64,000 nt of DNA, taken from the NCBI RefSeq assembly GCF_014042345.1, contig NZ_JACEZT010000007.1, positions 247,225 through 311,224 of the forward strand, written 5' to 3'. The first letter of the stretch is position 1; the number at the start of each line of letters is the position of its first letter. This DNA comes from Rugamonas brunnea. GTDB lineage: Bacteria > Pseudomonadota > Gammaproteobacteria > Burkholderiales > Burkholderiaceae_D. The notes beneath the pieces were generated by a model. The model was not told where the DNA came from and ran no database searches. It was given only the letters and a program-made list of their open reading frames with translations. A program made the position numbers and the translations under genes. Below, piece after piece: positions 1-7,385 of the stretch.

Positions 1-171
1 CAGCATCATGGCCGCAAAGCAAAACATGAACAGACTCAGCGTTTGCTGGATGGCAAGCGGCGTCGTGTCGAAATCGCGCGTAATGGCAGGGAAAGACGGA
101 AGATAGGTGTCGATCGCCAGTGGTCCGACCATGGTCAGGCCGGCCAGCAGCAAGGTGAGCAGGATATGCAT
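1..171 (-). CDS. Bcr/CflA-family drug efflux transporter, N-terminus (cut by window edge)
   Basis: This is the first 57 residues of a multidrug exporter of the major facilitator superfamily. The reverse-strand translation begins MHILLTLLLAG and contains LTMVGPLAIDTYLPSFP followed by a TTPLAIQQTLSLFM stretch, the hallmark of the Bcr/CflA subfamily (first membrane segment, periplasmic loop, start of segment two). An in-frame stop lies ten codons upstream and no other start codon intervenes, so ATG at 171 is the start. The rest of the gene is outside the window. These proteins are proton-driven inner-membrane exporters of drugs or small peptides; the substrate here cannot be told. It is divergent from the yceI gene. 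Confidence 0.85.
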   Translation of the reverse strand, partial: MHILLTLLLAGLTMVGPLAIDTYLPSFPAITRDFDTTPLAIQQTLSLFMFCFAAMML

Positions 172-383
172 GGCGTACTTCTTGTTCGTTGGAACGGTAT
201 TTTACGCCAGCCCGACCGCGACCGTGCTGCGCAGGCTGTGGCGGCAGGATAATCGATTTTTTCGATACTAACCGGGGATATTTTGAGTTTTACATCGAAT
301 CTCCGGCACCGCATAATCTCTGTCACAGATGAGTTGTGCCGCCACGGCCGCTCCCCCATCGCTTGCCCAACCTGGAGTTTTAG

Positions 384-950
384 ATGAAAAAGTTAGTCGC
401 CCTGTTGTTCGCCGCCGGTTTCTCCATGGCCGCCTCGGCCACCCCGGAAACCTTCGTCATGGACGGCACCCACACCTTCTCGCGTTTCGAATACAGCCAC
501 TTCGGCTATTCGACGCAGGCTAGCCGTTTTGACAGCACCACGGGCAAGATTGTGCTGGACCGCGCGGCCAAGACGGGTTCGGTGGACGTGACCATCGACG
601 CCAAGTCCGTCAACACCGGCTATCCGACCTTCAACGGCCACCTGCAGGGCGAAGATTTCCTGGATACGGCCAAGTACCCCGTCATCACCTACAAGTCCAC
701 CAAGTTCAATTTTGACGGCGACAAGCTGGCTTCCGTCGACGGCAACCTGACCATCAAGGGCGTGACCAAGCCCGTCACGCTGACGGTGACGTCGTTCATG
801 TGCATGCCGCACCCGATGATGAAGAAGGAAGCGTGCGGCGCCAATGCCGTCGCCAAGATCAAGCGTACCGAGTTCAACGCCGGCAAATATGCGCCTTACG
901 TCGGTGATGATGTGACGCTGACGTTTGCCGTCGAAGCCGTCAAGGAATAA
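384..950 (+). CDS. YceI-family periplasmic lipid-binding-type protein
   Basis: A 188-residue secreted protein of the YceI family, lipocalin-like beta barrels that bind isoprenoid-type lipids. The N-terminus MKKLVALLFAAGFSMAASA is a clear Sec signal peptide with an ASA cleavage site. The mature part has the family pattern: DGTHTFSRFEYSHFGYS near the start, the T-G-K-I-V-L-D strand, GHLQGEDFLDTAKYPVITYKS in the middle and the GNLTIKGVTKPVTLTV strand. The length is typical for the family. A GGAG ribosome-binding site lies 9-12 bases before the ATG. It stands alone, divergent from the Bcr/CflA exporter; no cytochrome b561 gene accompanies it. The exact ligand is unknown. Confidence 0.93.
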   Translation: MKKLVALLFAAGFSMAASATPETFVMDGTHTFSRFEYSHFGYSTQASRFDSTTGKIVLDRAAKTGSVDVTIDAKSVNTGYPTFNGHLQGEDFLDTAKYPVITYKSTKFNFDGDKLASVDGNLTIKGVTKPVTLTVTSFMCMPHPMMKKEACGANAVAKIKRTEFNAGKYAPYVGDDVTLTFAVEAVKE

Positions 951-972
951 GCGGCCAGGACTGCAGGATCGA

Positions 973-991
973 GGGCGCCCGCGAGGCGCCC
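973..991 (+). terminator. Hairpin between yceI and chrA, possible weak terminator
   Basis: A perfect 7-bp inverted repeat (GGGCGCC / GGCGCCC, 5-base loop) lies 22 bases after the yceI stop and is followed by a short T-rich stretch (TTGTCATTT). It probably ends the yceI transcript, though the T run is poor. It also lies just beyond the stop of the oppositely oriented chromate transporter gene. Confidence 0.4.
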
Positions 992-1006
992 TTGTCATTT
1001 GTGGCC

Positions 1007-1591
1007 TTACACCAGCTGGAACCAGCCCAGCACGGCACCCGCCGCAAGCAGCCACAGCAAGTGGATCTTGGTGCGCCAGATCAGTAATCCGGCCACCACA
1101 GACAGCAGCCACAGCGACCAGTCCAGTGCGATATCCCCGTGGGCGCTGCCCAGGATGATGCCCACCGACACCATCAACCCCACCACGACCGGCGCCATGC
1201 CTTGCTTGAAGGCGCGCACGCCCAGTAATTCGCGGTTCTGGTGGCCCCAGCGCGCCGCCAGGTAGGTGATGGTGGTGCTGGGCACCATGATGCCCGTCAT
1301 CGTGATCGCCACGCCGGCCAGGGCGGCCAGGTAGCTGCCGGCGTTCATGCCGACATTCCATCCCATCAAGGCCACGAACAGCACGTTCGGCCCCGGCGCC
1401 GCCTGGGCGATGGCGATCGAGTCATTGAATTGCGATTGGGTCAGCCAGTGGTGTTCCTCCACCAGGAAGCGGTGCATTTCCGCCGTGGTGGAAATGGCGC
1501 CGCCGATCGACATCAGCGACAGCATCAGGTAGTGGCCGAACAGGTTGAGCCAGTCGGCCCAGTCCAGCGTCAGGTGCAGGGGCGCGTTCAT
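1007..1591 (-). CDS. chrA: Chromate transporter, second half (short-chain ChrA)
   Basis: A 194-residue membrane protein, one half of a short-chain chromate ion transporter pair. It shows the family signatures: a G-G-A motif (LMSIGGAISTTAEMHRFLVEE) near the N-terminus, QAAPGPNVLFVALMGW (the conserved PGPN motif) and several hydrophobic segments running to the C-terminus. Short CHR proteins of about 190 residues work as heteromeric pairs that export chromate. The ATG at 1591 overlaps the stop of the upstream partner by 4 bases (ATGA), implying translational coupling. The frame stays open further upstream inside the partner gene, but that is not a fusion: the family start is at MNAPLHL. Confidence 0.9.
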   Translation of the reverse strand: MNAPLHLTLDWADWLNLFGHYLMLSLMSIGGAISTTAEMHRFLVEEHHWLTQSQFNDSIAIAQAAPGPNVLFVALMGWNVGMNAGSYLAALAGVAITMTGIMVPSTTITYLAARWGHQNRELLGVRAFKQGMAPVVVGLMVSVGIILGSAHGDIALDWSLWLLSVVAGLLIWRTKIHLLWLLAAGAVLGWFQLV

Positions 1592-2163
1592 GGCCGCAGG
1601 TTCCGGTAGGTGAGCCAGCAGCCCAGGCCGCCCAGCAGGGCCAGCGTATAGATCAGCGGCCAGTGCAGCAGCACCACGCATACCACGCCCAGCGCGGCGA
1701 TAGGCAGCGACCATAGCAGCGGCAGTGGGTGGCGCCGCAGCGCCGACGTCAGTTTCAGGCCGGTAGCGGCGATCAGTCCGGCCGACACGGCGGCCATCCC
1801 GCGCAGGGCGCCGGCCACGCCCGGGTGGTTGGCGAAATGGGAGTGGAGCAGGGCCAGCAGCAGGACCAGCAGCAGCGGCACCGTCAGCATCCCGGCCAGC
1901 GCCGCCATGGCGCCGGGCAAGCCAAAATAGCGCCCGCCTATCATCATGGACAGGTTGACCACATTGGGGCCGGGCATGATCTGGGCGACGGCCCATTCTT
2001 CGATGAATTCTTCCTGGCTCAGCCAGCGCTTGCGTTCGACCAGTTCGCGCTGCACGACGGCCAGCACGCCGCCAAAGCCTTGCAGGGCCAGCACGGTAAA
2101 CGACACAAACAGATCGGTCAGGGAAGTGGGGCGTGGCCGTTCCGGCACAGGTGGAGCGCTCAT
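1588..2163 (-). CDS. chrA: Chromate transporter, first half (short-chain ChrA)
   Basis: A 191-residue membrane protein, the first gene of the paired chromate transporter. The N-terminal LQGFGGVLAVVQRELVERK is the CHR G-G motif region, and AQIMPGPNVVNLSMMIGGR carries the conserved PGPN motif. Hydrophobic segments fill the rest. In the two-gene arrangement the halves have opposite membrane topology and are both needed for chromate efflux. No ChrB regulator is visible in the window, and the upstream gap to the next gene is about 260 bases without a recognisable operator. Family assignment is firm; actual substrate (chromate, sulphate or other oxyanion) is inferred from the family. Confidence 0.9.
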   Translation of the reverse strand: MSAPPVPERPRPTSLTDLFVSFTVLALQGFGGVLAVVQRELVERKRWLSQEEFIEEWAVAQIMPGPNVVNLSMMIGGRYFGLPGAMAALAGMLTVPLLLVLLLALLHSHFANHPGVAGALRGMAAVSAGLIAATGLKLTSALRRHPLPLLWSLPIAALGVVCVVLLHWPLIYTLALLGGLGCWLTYRNLRP

Positions 2164-2421
2164 GGCGCCATTATGGCATGGCTGTTAGCTTGCCGTGTGG
2201 CACAAGCAAAATACGGCAGGCCGCTGGCGCGAAGCGTCCGTTTGATTTAGCACAAAACGGCCCGGCCGGCGCGTGGTGTGGGAAAAACATTTTATTTGAT
2301 GACGATGGGAAGCTGACATTGACTTTGGCGCGCCATGACCAATACTCGTCTCAGGCAGCCGGCCAGGCGCCCGGCCAGATGAGGAGCTGGCCGCCTTCCA
2401 ACAAATGCGTAGAGGATTGCG

Positions 2422-2646
2422 ATGAACGTTCTAAGCATGCAACCCACAGAACCACCCATGCCTGCTGACCTGTATCAAGCCAGAACCGACGAGCATTGCC
2501 GCGCGGTGGTCGACCGCGGCATCCTGGTGCAAGCCAGTTTCAACACCATGTGCGCGATCGAGTACCTGAAGTCCAACAATATCCAGCCCCACATCATCGA
2601 ACGGGTGCTATTGCATCCCGAACAGCGCCGAAAATCGCCTCATTGA
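2422..2646 (+). CDS. Small conserved-looking hypothetical protein
   Basis: A 74-residue protein of unrecognised function. It begins MNVLSMQPTEPP; internal methionines at residues 6 and 13 are alternative starts. A purine-rich AGAGGATTG precedes the first ATG at a plausible distance. The sequence is balanced and soluble, with a likely helical centre (GILVQASFNTMCAIEYLKS) and two cysteines, no signal peptide and no membrane segment. It is followed at once by a perfect 10-bp inverted repeat, which supports it as a real transcription unit. Nothing in the neighbourhood indicates a role. Confidence 0.55.
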   Translation: MNVLSMQPTEPPMPADLYQARTDEHCRAVVDRGILVQASFNTMCAIEYLKSNNIQPHIIERVLLHPEQRRKSPH

Positions 2647-2666
2647 TTTTCTATCCCGCATAAATT

Positions 2667-2699
2667 CCAGCCCGGCAACCGAACTTTCCGCCGGGCTGG
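2667..2699 (+). terminator. Perfect 10-bp inverted repeat after the small gene
   Basis: CCAGCCCGGC and GCCGGGCTGG form a GC-rich stem with a 13-base loop beginning 21 bases after the stop codon at 2646. There is no T tract on either strand, so this may be a factor-assisted terminator or an mRNA-stabilising hairpin rather than a classical intrinsic terminator. Confidence 0.4.
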
Positions 2700-2823
2700 A
2701 CGCGCTGCTTCCCTTCCCGCATCGCTGGCCGTTGCCAGCCACCGCACACGCTTTCAGTTATACACAAAACGACCCCGAAAGATTTTTTGCGGTAACTTTC
2801 ATGGTGACAATCGGTGATATTCT

Positions 2824-2969
2824 AAGTCATTGATTTTATGGATGTAATTTTTTGCCTTCTGGATAGGCAGTTTGTTAAAAGGCCCGTCAGTACAGGCTTT
2901 TTGGGTTGTCAAGAGGGGCTTGTCCACAAAGATATCCACAGTCATTGTGGATATCCGAAAAAGTGCTTA
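2824..2969 (+). repeat. Intergenic repeat copy A with DnaA-box-like palindrome
   Basis: First copy of a ~146-bp element found again at 4177-4322 in the same orientation. Both begin with TTGATTTTAT in a T-rich stretch, continue through GGGTTGTCAAG-type and GTCCACAAA-type segments, and end in a palindrome followed by a GAAAAA-GCTT motif. The palindrome here is GATATCCACA (2931-2940), a 5-base spacer and TGTGGATATC (2946-2955), a perfect 10-bp inverted repeat made of two DnaA-box-like nonamers facing each other. The distance from TTGATTTTAT to the palindrome is 101 bases in both copies. Confidence 0.75.
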
Positions 2970-3101
2970 ACAATCCGCGACTTAGCATGGGGCGCTGTCA
3001 CAATGCCGGCAAGATGCGGGCAAGTACAGGCAAAATTGAACGAAAATGAAAGCAGTTCACTACTGTATGCCTGAACAGTGTTTGCTGCCCAGGCGGCTTC
3101 C

Positions 3102-3977
3102 TCAGATCAGGCTGGCGACGGCCACGTAGGCTTCCGCCTGGCCTGCGGCGTCGAGGGCCGGCATGATGGTGGTGCGCAGGCGCAATGGCTGGCCTTCGCT
3201 GGTGTAGGCCGTCACCACGTCGCTCCAGGCTTCGCCATCCTTGAGCGCTTGCAGCGCGTCGGCCAGCTGGTCCTCGGGGAAGGGGGCGGCATGCAGGATG
3301 CGCGGCGACTGGCCCAGCAATTGTTCCGGCGCGAAGTGCAGCACGGCGCACAGTTTGTCGTTGACGTCGGCGATCTTGCCGGCCGCGTTGACGGTCATGA
3401 TCAGCGCATGCTGGTCCACGGCGGCCAGCAGGCGGCGCGCCTGGCTCAGTTCCGACTGCAGCGCGCGGTTGCGTTGTTCGGCCGCTTCCAGCCCCGCGTA
3501 GGCGCGCAGTGACGAGATCACGGTGGTAAACAGTTTGCGCGTGGTGAGGTCGGTCTTGCACCAGAAATCGTTGATGTCGTAATCGAGGATGATGCTGTGT
3601 TCGAGTGCCTGGCCCGGCTGGCCCGTGCGCAGCACGATGCGCACCAGGTGGTTGCCCAGCGCGTCGCGGATCTGGCGCGCCACGCGCAGGCCGGCGTCGC
3701 TCGTTTCCATGATGACGTCGAGCAGCACCAGCGCCACGTCCGGATTGGCGCGCAGGGTGCTCAGTGCTTCCTCGCCGCTGTAGGCATGCAGGAAGCTGAT
3801 CCGCCGGCCCATGAAGCAGGCGTTGCTGAGCGAAAATTTGGTGACCACATGCACATCGACGTCGTCGTCCACGATCAGTACGCGCCACGGCGACGGCGCC
3901 TGGGTGGCGGCCGGTTTGGCCGGCGCCACCTCATCCTCGATCATCCAGTTCGTCGAGTCGTCGTTATTCACGTCCAT
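3102..3977 (-). CDS. Response regulator with C-terminal PAS domain
   Basis: A 291-residue cytoplasmic signalling protein. Residues ~30-150 are a receiver domain: WRVLIVDDDVDVH gives the acidic pocket, LVLLDVIMETSDAG the phospho-acceptor aspartate, and IVLRTGQPGQ the switch threonine region. This ETSDAG/RTGQPG style is typical of receivers found in DUF3369-type phosphodiesterase regulators, but here the C-terminus (~175-290) is a PAS domain (HALIMTVNAAGKIADVNDKL, GEAWSDVVTAYTSEGQPL). There is no output domain, so it may act through partners. The start ATG at 3977 was chosen because upstream residues are unlike the family. It is a monocistronic gene flanked on both sides by copies of the same intergenic repeat. 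Confidence 0.85.
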   Translation of the reverse strand: MDVNNDDSTNWMIEDEVAPAKPAATQAPSPWRVLIVDDDVDVHVVTKFSLSNACFMGRRISFLHAYSGEEALSTLRANPDVALVLLDVIMETSDAGLRVARQIRDALGNHLVRIVLRTGQPGQALEHSIILDYDINDFWCKTDLTTRKLFTTVISSLRAYAGLEAAEQRNRALQSELSQARRLLAAVDQHALIMTVNAAGKIADVNDKLCAVLHFAPEQLLGQSPRILHAAPFPEDQLADALQALKDGEAWSDVVTAYTSEGQPLRLRTTIMPALDAAGQAEAYVAVASLI

Positions 3978-4381
3978 GCAATTTCTCACGGCAAGTCTAG
4001 GAGGGGCGCGTAGTGTACTGCAACGCCTGTGCATTGCGGCAGTTAGAGTGACACTATTCCTGCCCCGGCGTTTTGTCAAAGGATTCCCGGCCACGGCGCG
4101 AAAGTTTTCCGAGCGGCATTAAAAATATTTTCGAGGGGCTTGAAAACTGCCCGTGAGCCTCAATTTAACAATGCATAAGCATTTGATTTTATTGGTTATT
4201 TTTTCTGCCTGCGGAATGGGCATTTTATTGAAACCCGCGCCAATACTGGCCTTGCGGGCTGTCAAGTGGCGGTTACCCACAACGTTATCCACAGTTGATG
4301 TGGATATCTGCGAAAAACGCTTGGTAAACACCCGCTTAGCCGCCAAAGTTGAGAATTCAGGTGCGTCCTGTGGTATTCCCG
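3978..4381. other. 404-bp intergenic region
   Basis: This region lies upstream of the response regulator and downstream of the HD hydrolase (both minus strand). It contains repeat copy B (4177-4322), including a perfect DnaA-box sequence TTATCCACA at 4285-4293. No believable gene is present. The promoter of the response regulator presumably lies in the half nearer 3978, but no clear -35/-10 pair was identified. Confidence 0.6.
4177..4322 (+). repeat. Intergenic repeat copy B with DnaA-box-like palindrome
   Basis: Second copy of the element at 2824-2969, collinear with it and in the same orientation. The palindrome is GTTATCCACA (4284-4293), a 5-base spacer and TGTGGATATC (4299-4308), with one mismatch between arms; the left arm contains TTATCCACA, the exact DnaA-box consensus. 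The TTGATTTTAT start at 4183 is 101 bases before the palindrome, as in copy A. The 3' flank has a GAAAAACGCTT segment matching GAAAAAGTGCTT of copy A. The sequences between are clearly related but not identical, so the copies are old or under selection only at key positions. Confidence 0.75.
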
Positions 4382-5005
4382 TCACCCGCAAGCGGCCAGC
4401 AGTCGTTGCAGTTCTTCCAGGAAACGCTGCTGGGCCAGCAGCGGTGGCCAGGGTTCCCAGGCCACGCCGCCATACCGGGCCAGCAGGGGATCGTCCGCCA
4501 GCGGCCGCTCGGTGATCCTGAGCGTGCGCCGGACTTCCTCCTCCGACCAGCCCACCACATGCACGGCCTCGCTGGCCGCCGCTACCCGGTCGGCCCGTTT
4601 GTGCGCGATGAATTCCTGGGCCGACCACCTTTGCAGCCCATAGCGCTGGAATACGGCATCCTGCAGCCGCTGGCTCAGTTGCTGGAAGCGCTCGCCCAGG
4701 AAGGGTTTGAGCGGGCTCAGGCAATCGAAACCGATCAAGCCTTCGTCGCCGTCGTGGATCAGTTCGCGCAGTTCGATTTCCGGCGCCAGCGGCGTGGGCG
4801 ACATGGCCCGCCGCAGCAGCATTACCGTGATCGAGTGCTGGGCCACCGACAGCGGCAGATCCCAGCGCGAATGGCCGCCCCAGCGATAGGTGCGGGCCAG
4901 GCCCAGCGCGAGGTCGGTATCGTCCCAGTCCAGGGGCGTGGGGTCCAGCAAATCAAGGCGCTTGCCCGATGGCATGCGTACCCAGGCGCGGTTTTCGCGG
5001 CCCAT
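4382..5005 (-). CDS. HD-domain phosphohydrolase (YfbR-like)
   Basis: A 207-residue cytoplasmic protein with the HD metal-dependent phosphohydrolase fold. LPLSVAQHSITV supplies the first conserved histidine, ELIHDGDEGLIGFDCLSPLK the HD dyad with the E and P-x-K pattern of YfbR-type 5'-deoxynucleotidases, and HKRADRVAAASEA the C-terminal aspartate. All metal ligands appear intact. The start ATG at 5005 is preceded by AAGGA at good spacing; an in-frame ATG at 5023 is possible. Substrate is not certain: the family includes nucleotidases and uncharacterised hydrolases. It is followed downstream by repeat copy B. Confidence 0.8.
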   Translation of the reverse strand: MGRENRAWVRMPSGKRLDLLDPTPLDWDDTDLALGLARTYRWGGHSRWDLPLSVAQHSITVMLLRRAMSPTPLAPEIELRELIHDGDEGLIGFDCLSPLKPFLGERFQQLSQRLQDAVFQRYGLQRWSAQEFIAHKRADRVAAASEAVHVVGWSEEEVRRTLRITERPLADDPLLARYGGVAWEPWPPLLAQQRFLEELQRLLAACG

Positions 5006-5118
5006 CTGTCCATCCTTTTTCATTCCGCGTCGCGGCACGCCACCATCGTACACCGGGGCCGGGCAGGGCGTGGAATGGGCGTCGCGGCGTTTGTTGCTTT
5101 TCGGCAGTATCGGTCCCG

Positions 5119-5778
5119 TCAGCGCTTGCGGGCCAGCGTCAGGCCGTCGCTCAGCGGCAGCAGGGACAGGTCGATGCGCTCGTCCGCGTGCAGTTTGACG
5201 TTGAGCGCCTGTAAGGAAGCGGTGTCGGGCGTGGTGGCGGGCGCGGCGACCTGGCCGCTCCACAGCGTGTTGTCGATCGCGATCAGGCCGCCGCTGCGCG
5301 CCAGGCGCAGGCAACGCTCATAATAGCCGTCGTAGCTGACCTTATCGGCGTCGATGAAGGCAAAATCGTATAGTCCCGTTTCGCCGGCGGCGAGCCGCTG
5401 GTCGAGCGTGGCCAGCGCCGGGCCCAGGCACAGTTCGATCTTGTGCGCCACGCCGGCCTGTTCCCAGTAGGGCTGGCCGATGCGCGGATATTCCCCGTTC
5501 ACGTCGCAGGCCAGTACATGGCCGTCATCAGGCAGGGCCAGCGCCACCGACAGCGCGCTGTAACCCGTGAAAACGCCAATTTCCAGGGTGCGCCGGGCGC
5601 CCATCAGCTTGATGAGCAGGGCCATGAATTGCCCTTGCTCGGGCGAAATCTGCATCCCGGCCAGCGGGTGGCTGGCGGTGGCTTGCCGCAATGCGCTCTG
5701 GGCCGGATGCTCGCGGATGGAGTGGTCGAGCACGTATTGGTACAGCGTGTCGTCAAGCTTTAGCGTACGGTTGGACAT
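5119..5778 (-). CDS. Class I SAM-dependent O-methyltransferase
   Basis: A 219-residue methyltransferase of the caffeoyl-CoA / catechol O-methyltransferase type (Methyltransf_3). TLEIGVFTGYSALSVALALP is the glycine-rich SAM-binding motif I, GHVLACDVNGEYPRIGQPYW motif II, and DFAFIDADKVSYDGYYE carries the metal-binding aspartates; IAIDNTLWSGQV completes the metal site. The length matches bacterial members. An AAGGAGA ribosome-binding site lies before ATG 5778. These enzymes methylate catechol-like or other small hydroxylated molecules using a divalent cation; the physiological substrate is unknown. It sits between a DUF1444 gene and an HD hydrolase on the same strand, 45 bases from the former. 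Confidence 0.9.
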   Translation of the reverse strand: MSNRTLKLDDTLYQYVLDHSIREHPAQSALRQATASHPLAGMQISPEQGQFMALLIKLMGARRTLEIGVFTGYSALSVALALPDDGHVLACDVNGEYPRIGQPYWEQAGVAHKIELCLGPALATLDQRLAAGETGLYDFAFIDADKVSYDGYYERCLRLARSGGLIAIDNTLWSGQVAAPATTPDTASLQALNVKLHADERIDLSLLPLSDGLTLARKR

Positions 5779-5823
5779 ACGGGTTCTCCTTGGGATCGAC
5801 AGCGGTGGGCAGGGCGGGGGCCG

Positions 5824-6372
5824 TCAGTTGTTGTACGCACTCCAGCCCTGATCCTGGCGGATGAAGACGGATGTGGACAGTTCGTGGTGGCGGTCGGCCA
5901 GCGGGGTGCGGGCCCGGGCCGCGATCAGCTCGAATGCGCGCGGTTGCGCCGATCCGATGGTGAAGATCAGGTCGCGCGACGGAATGGCCGCCAGCGGCTG
6001 GCCGGGCAGGTGGGGCGCCAGGCGCGGCCACAGGTCGTCCAGCAACAGCAAGGTGGCCTCGAAGGTGCCGCCGGCGGAGATGCCGATCACGCCGTCGCCG
6101 CAATCGTGCAGCTGGATACGCTCCAGGCAGCGCGGCAGGTTGCGCACGGCGAGCTGGTGCAGCGCCTCCAGGTCCATGCCCATGGCGTCGAACATCTTGT
6201 TGGTGATGTATTCGAGGCGGTTGGGACGGTCGATCGCATACATGACCACCACGTCGGCCGCCAGCGGCCGCACCACGGGCGTGTCGGCCGGCGCCAGGTC
6301 GGCCAGGGTGGCGGTTCCATCGGGTTTGGCCAGCTGCTTGAGCATGGGAACAATAAACGGGGTGTCGCTCAT
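5824..6372 (-). CDS. DUF1444 (YtpQ-like) family protein
   Basis: A 182-residue protein resembling the YtpQ/DUF1444 family of unknown function. Supporting features are the PLAADVVVMYAIDRPNRLEYI segment, the D-L-E-A-L-H-Q-L-A-V-R-N-L helix, the glycine-rich VIGISAGGTFEATLLLLDDLW strand-helix and AAIPSRDLIFTIGSAQPRA. It is shorter than Bacillus YtpQ because the N-terminal part is reduced. It is soluble and probably cytoplasmic. AAGGATAGCC precedes ATG 6372. It is probably co-transcribed with the methyltransferase downstream. No catalytic residues are known for the family, so no function is proposed. Confidence 0.75.
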   Translation of the reverse strand: MSDTPFIVPMLKQLAKPDGTATLADLAPADTPVVRPLAADVVVMYAIDRPNRLEYITNKMFDAMGMDLEALHQLAVRNLPRCLERIQLHDCGDGVIGISAGGTFEATLLLLDDLWPRLAPHLPGQPLAAIPSRDLIFTIGSAQPRAFELIAARARTPLADRHHELSTSVFIRQDQGWSAYNN

Positions 6373-6559
6373 GGCTATCCTTGCGCGCGTCGGGCGCGGT
6401 GGCGCGGTGTTTGTAGTTTGGCAAGCATACGGTGTCCCATTCTAAACGAGCCATTGTCGATTCGACCAGCGCTCGTATGCTGCGGTGTGCGGTTTTTTTG
6501 GACGGGAATTGATGGCCGGAAGGTATCATGGCGCTTTTCATCTTTTTGCCGAGGTGCGC

Positions 6560-7189
6560 GTGTTGATAGCTCCAGAACAATTCTTTGCCTTTCTCGCGGC
6601 CGCGCTGCTGATCACCGTGTCGCCGGGGCCCGATAACTTGATGGTGCTCGGTGTGGGCATGTCGCGCGGACGCCGCCAGGGCATGGCGTTTGGCCTGGGC
6701 TGCGCCCTGGGCTGCCTGAGCCACACGGTGCTGGCCGCGCTGGGCGTGAGCGCGCTGATCAAGGCGTCGCCGCTGGCGTTTGGCGGGCTCAAGCTGGCCG
6801 GTGGCCTGTATCTGGTGTGGCTGGGCATAGGCGCCTTGCGCAGCCGCGGCGGCGCCCGGGTGGATGGCAGCGCCTTGCCCGATGAATCGCTGGGCAAGCT
6901 GTTCGCCAAGGGTTTGTTTGCCAACAGCATCAATCCCAAGGTGGTGCTGTTCTTCCTGTCGTTCCTGCCGCAATTCGTCGTGGCCGAGCGGGGCGGGGCC
7001 AGCTGGCAGACGGCGCAATTGGGGCTGATTTTTACGGCCCAGGCCTGTCTGCTGTTTGGTCTGTTGGGCTATTTTTCGGGCGCCGTCGGTGCGTGGCTCA
7101 ATCGCCGGCCGCGCGCCGGGTTGTGGCTGGACCGGGTGGCCGGCACCATTTTCGTCGGCCTCGGCGTACGCCTGATCGTGGCGCGCTGA
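6560..7189 (+). CDS. LysE/RhtB-family amino-acid exporter
   Basis: A ~209-residue inner-membrane exporter of the LysE/RhtB superfamily. The N-terminus after EQFFAFLAAALLITVSPGPD contains the conserved SPGPD motif, followed by G-x-S-x-G-R-R-x-G, and later the K-x-F-x-x-G-L-F-A-N-S-I-N-P-K-V motif and FFLSFLPQFV; six hydrophobic segments are evident. Family members pump out amino acids such as threonine, homoserine or lysine. The start is uncertain: GTG at 6560 (GAGG 5 bases before) or TTG at 6563 begin the family-typical sequence, while ATG at 6512 would add an atypical tail. A strong intrinsic terminator follows at 7296. Confidence 0.85.
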   Translation: MLIAPEQFFAFLAAALLITVSPGPDNLMVLGVGMSRGRRQGMAFGLGCALGCLSHTVLAALGVSALIKASPLAFGGLKLAGGLYLVWLGIGALRSRGGARVDGSALPDESLGKLFAKGLFANSINPKVVLFFLSFLPQFVVAERGGASWQTAQLGLIFTAQACLLFGLLGYFSGAVGAWLNRRPRAGLWLDRVAGTIFVGLGVRLIVAR

Positions 7190-7295
7190 GCGCACGGGGG
7201 ACTTGTCGTAAAAACCACGTGATGTCATCAAGACGTCATGCTGCACTGCCACAATGGCCTTGCTCTTTCAAGTCTCTCCCGATTTGAAAACTTTC

Positions 7296-7334
7296 GCCCG
7301 CCCCCTTTGGATGAAGGGAGCGGGCTTTTTTTTT
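7296..7334 (+). terminator. Intrinsic terminator
   Basis: A GCCCG...CGGGC stem with an inner CCTT/AAGG extension is followed by nine consecutive T residues (7326-7334). It lies about 110 bases after the exporter stop codon and is a textbook Rho-independent terminator for plus-strand transcription. On the opposite strand it lies just beyond the stop of the lipoprotein YceI gene but lacks a T run there. Confidence 0.9.
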
Positions 7335-7385
7335 GCCAGTGGGGACGTGACACCATGGCGGCCATCGCAGCCATTGCGCACACAC

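Larger units (their letters stand above)
2647..3101. other. 455-bp intergenic region
   Basis: No convincing gene. It holds the 10-bp hairpin described above, a TTATACACA sequence (2758-2766) that matches the DnaA-box consensus TTATNCACA, and repeat copy A (2824-2969). It is markedly more AT-rich than the coding sequence around it. It lies downstream of both flanking genes (convergent), so it is not an ordinary promoter region. Confidence 0.6.

Noticed and set aside
1007..1996. A single 329-codon fused chromate transporter reading
   Set aside because: The extra N-terminal part is the shadow of the upstream chrA gene in another frame; the family start is at 1591 with an ATGA overlap.
2758..4308. 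Cluster of DnaA-box-like sequences as a replication origin
   Set aside because: Only a few boxes spread over 1.5 kb, no dnaA, dnaN, gidA or rpmH gene nearby, and the boxes belong to a repeated element; oriC is unlikely.
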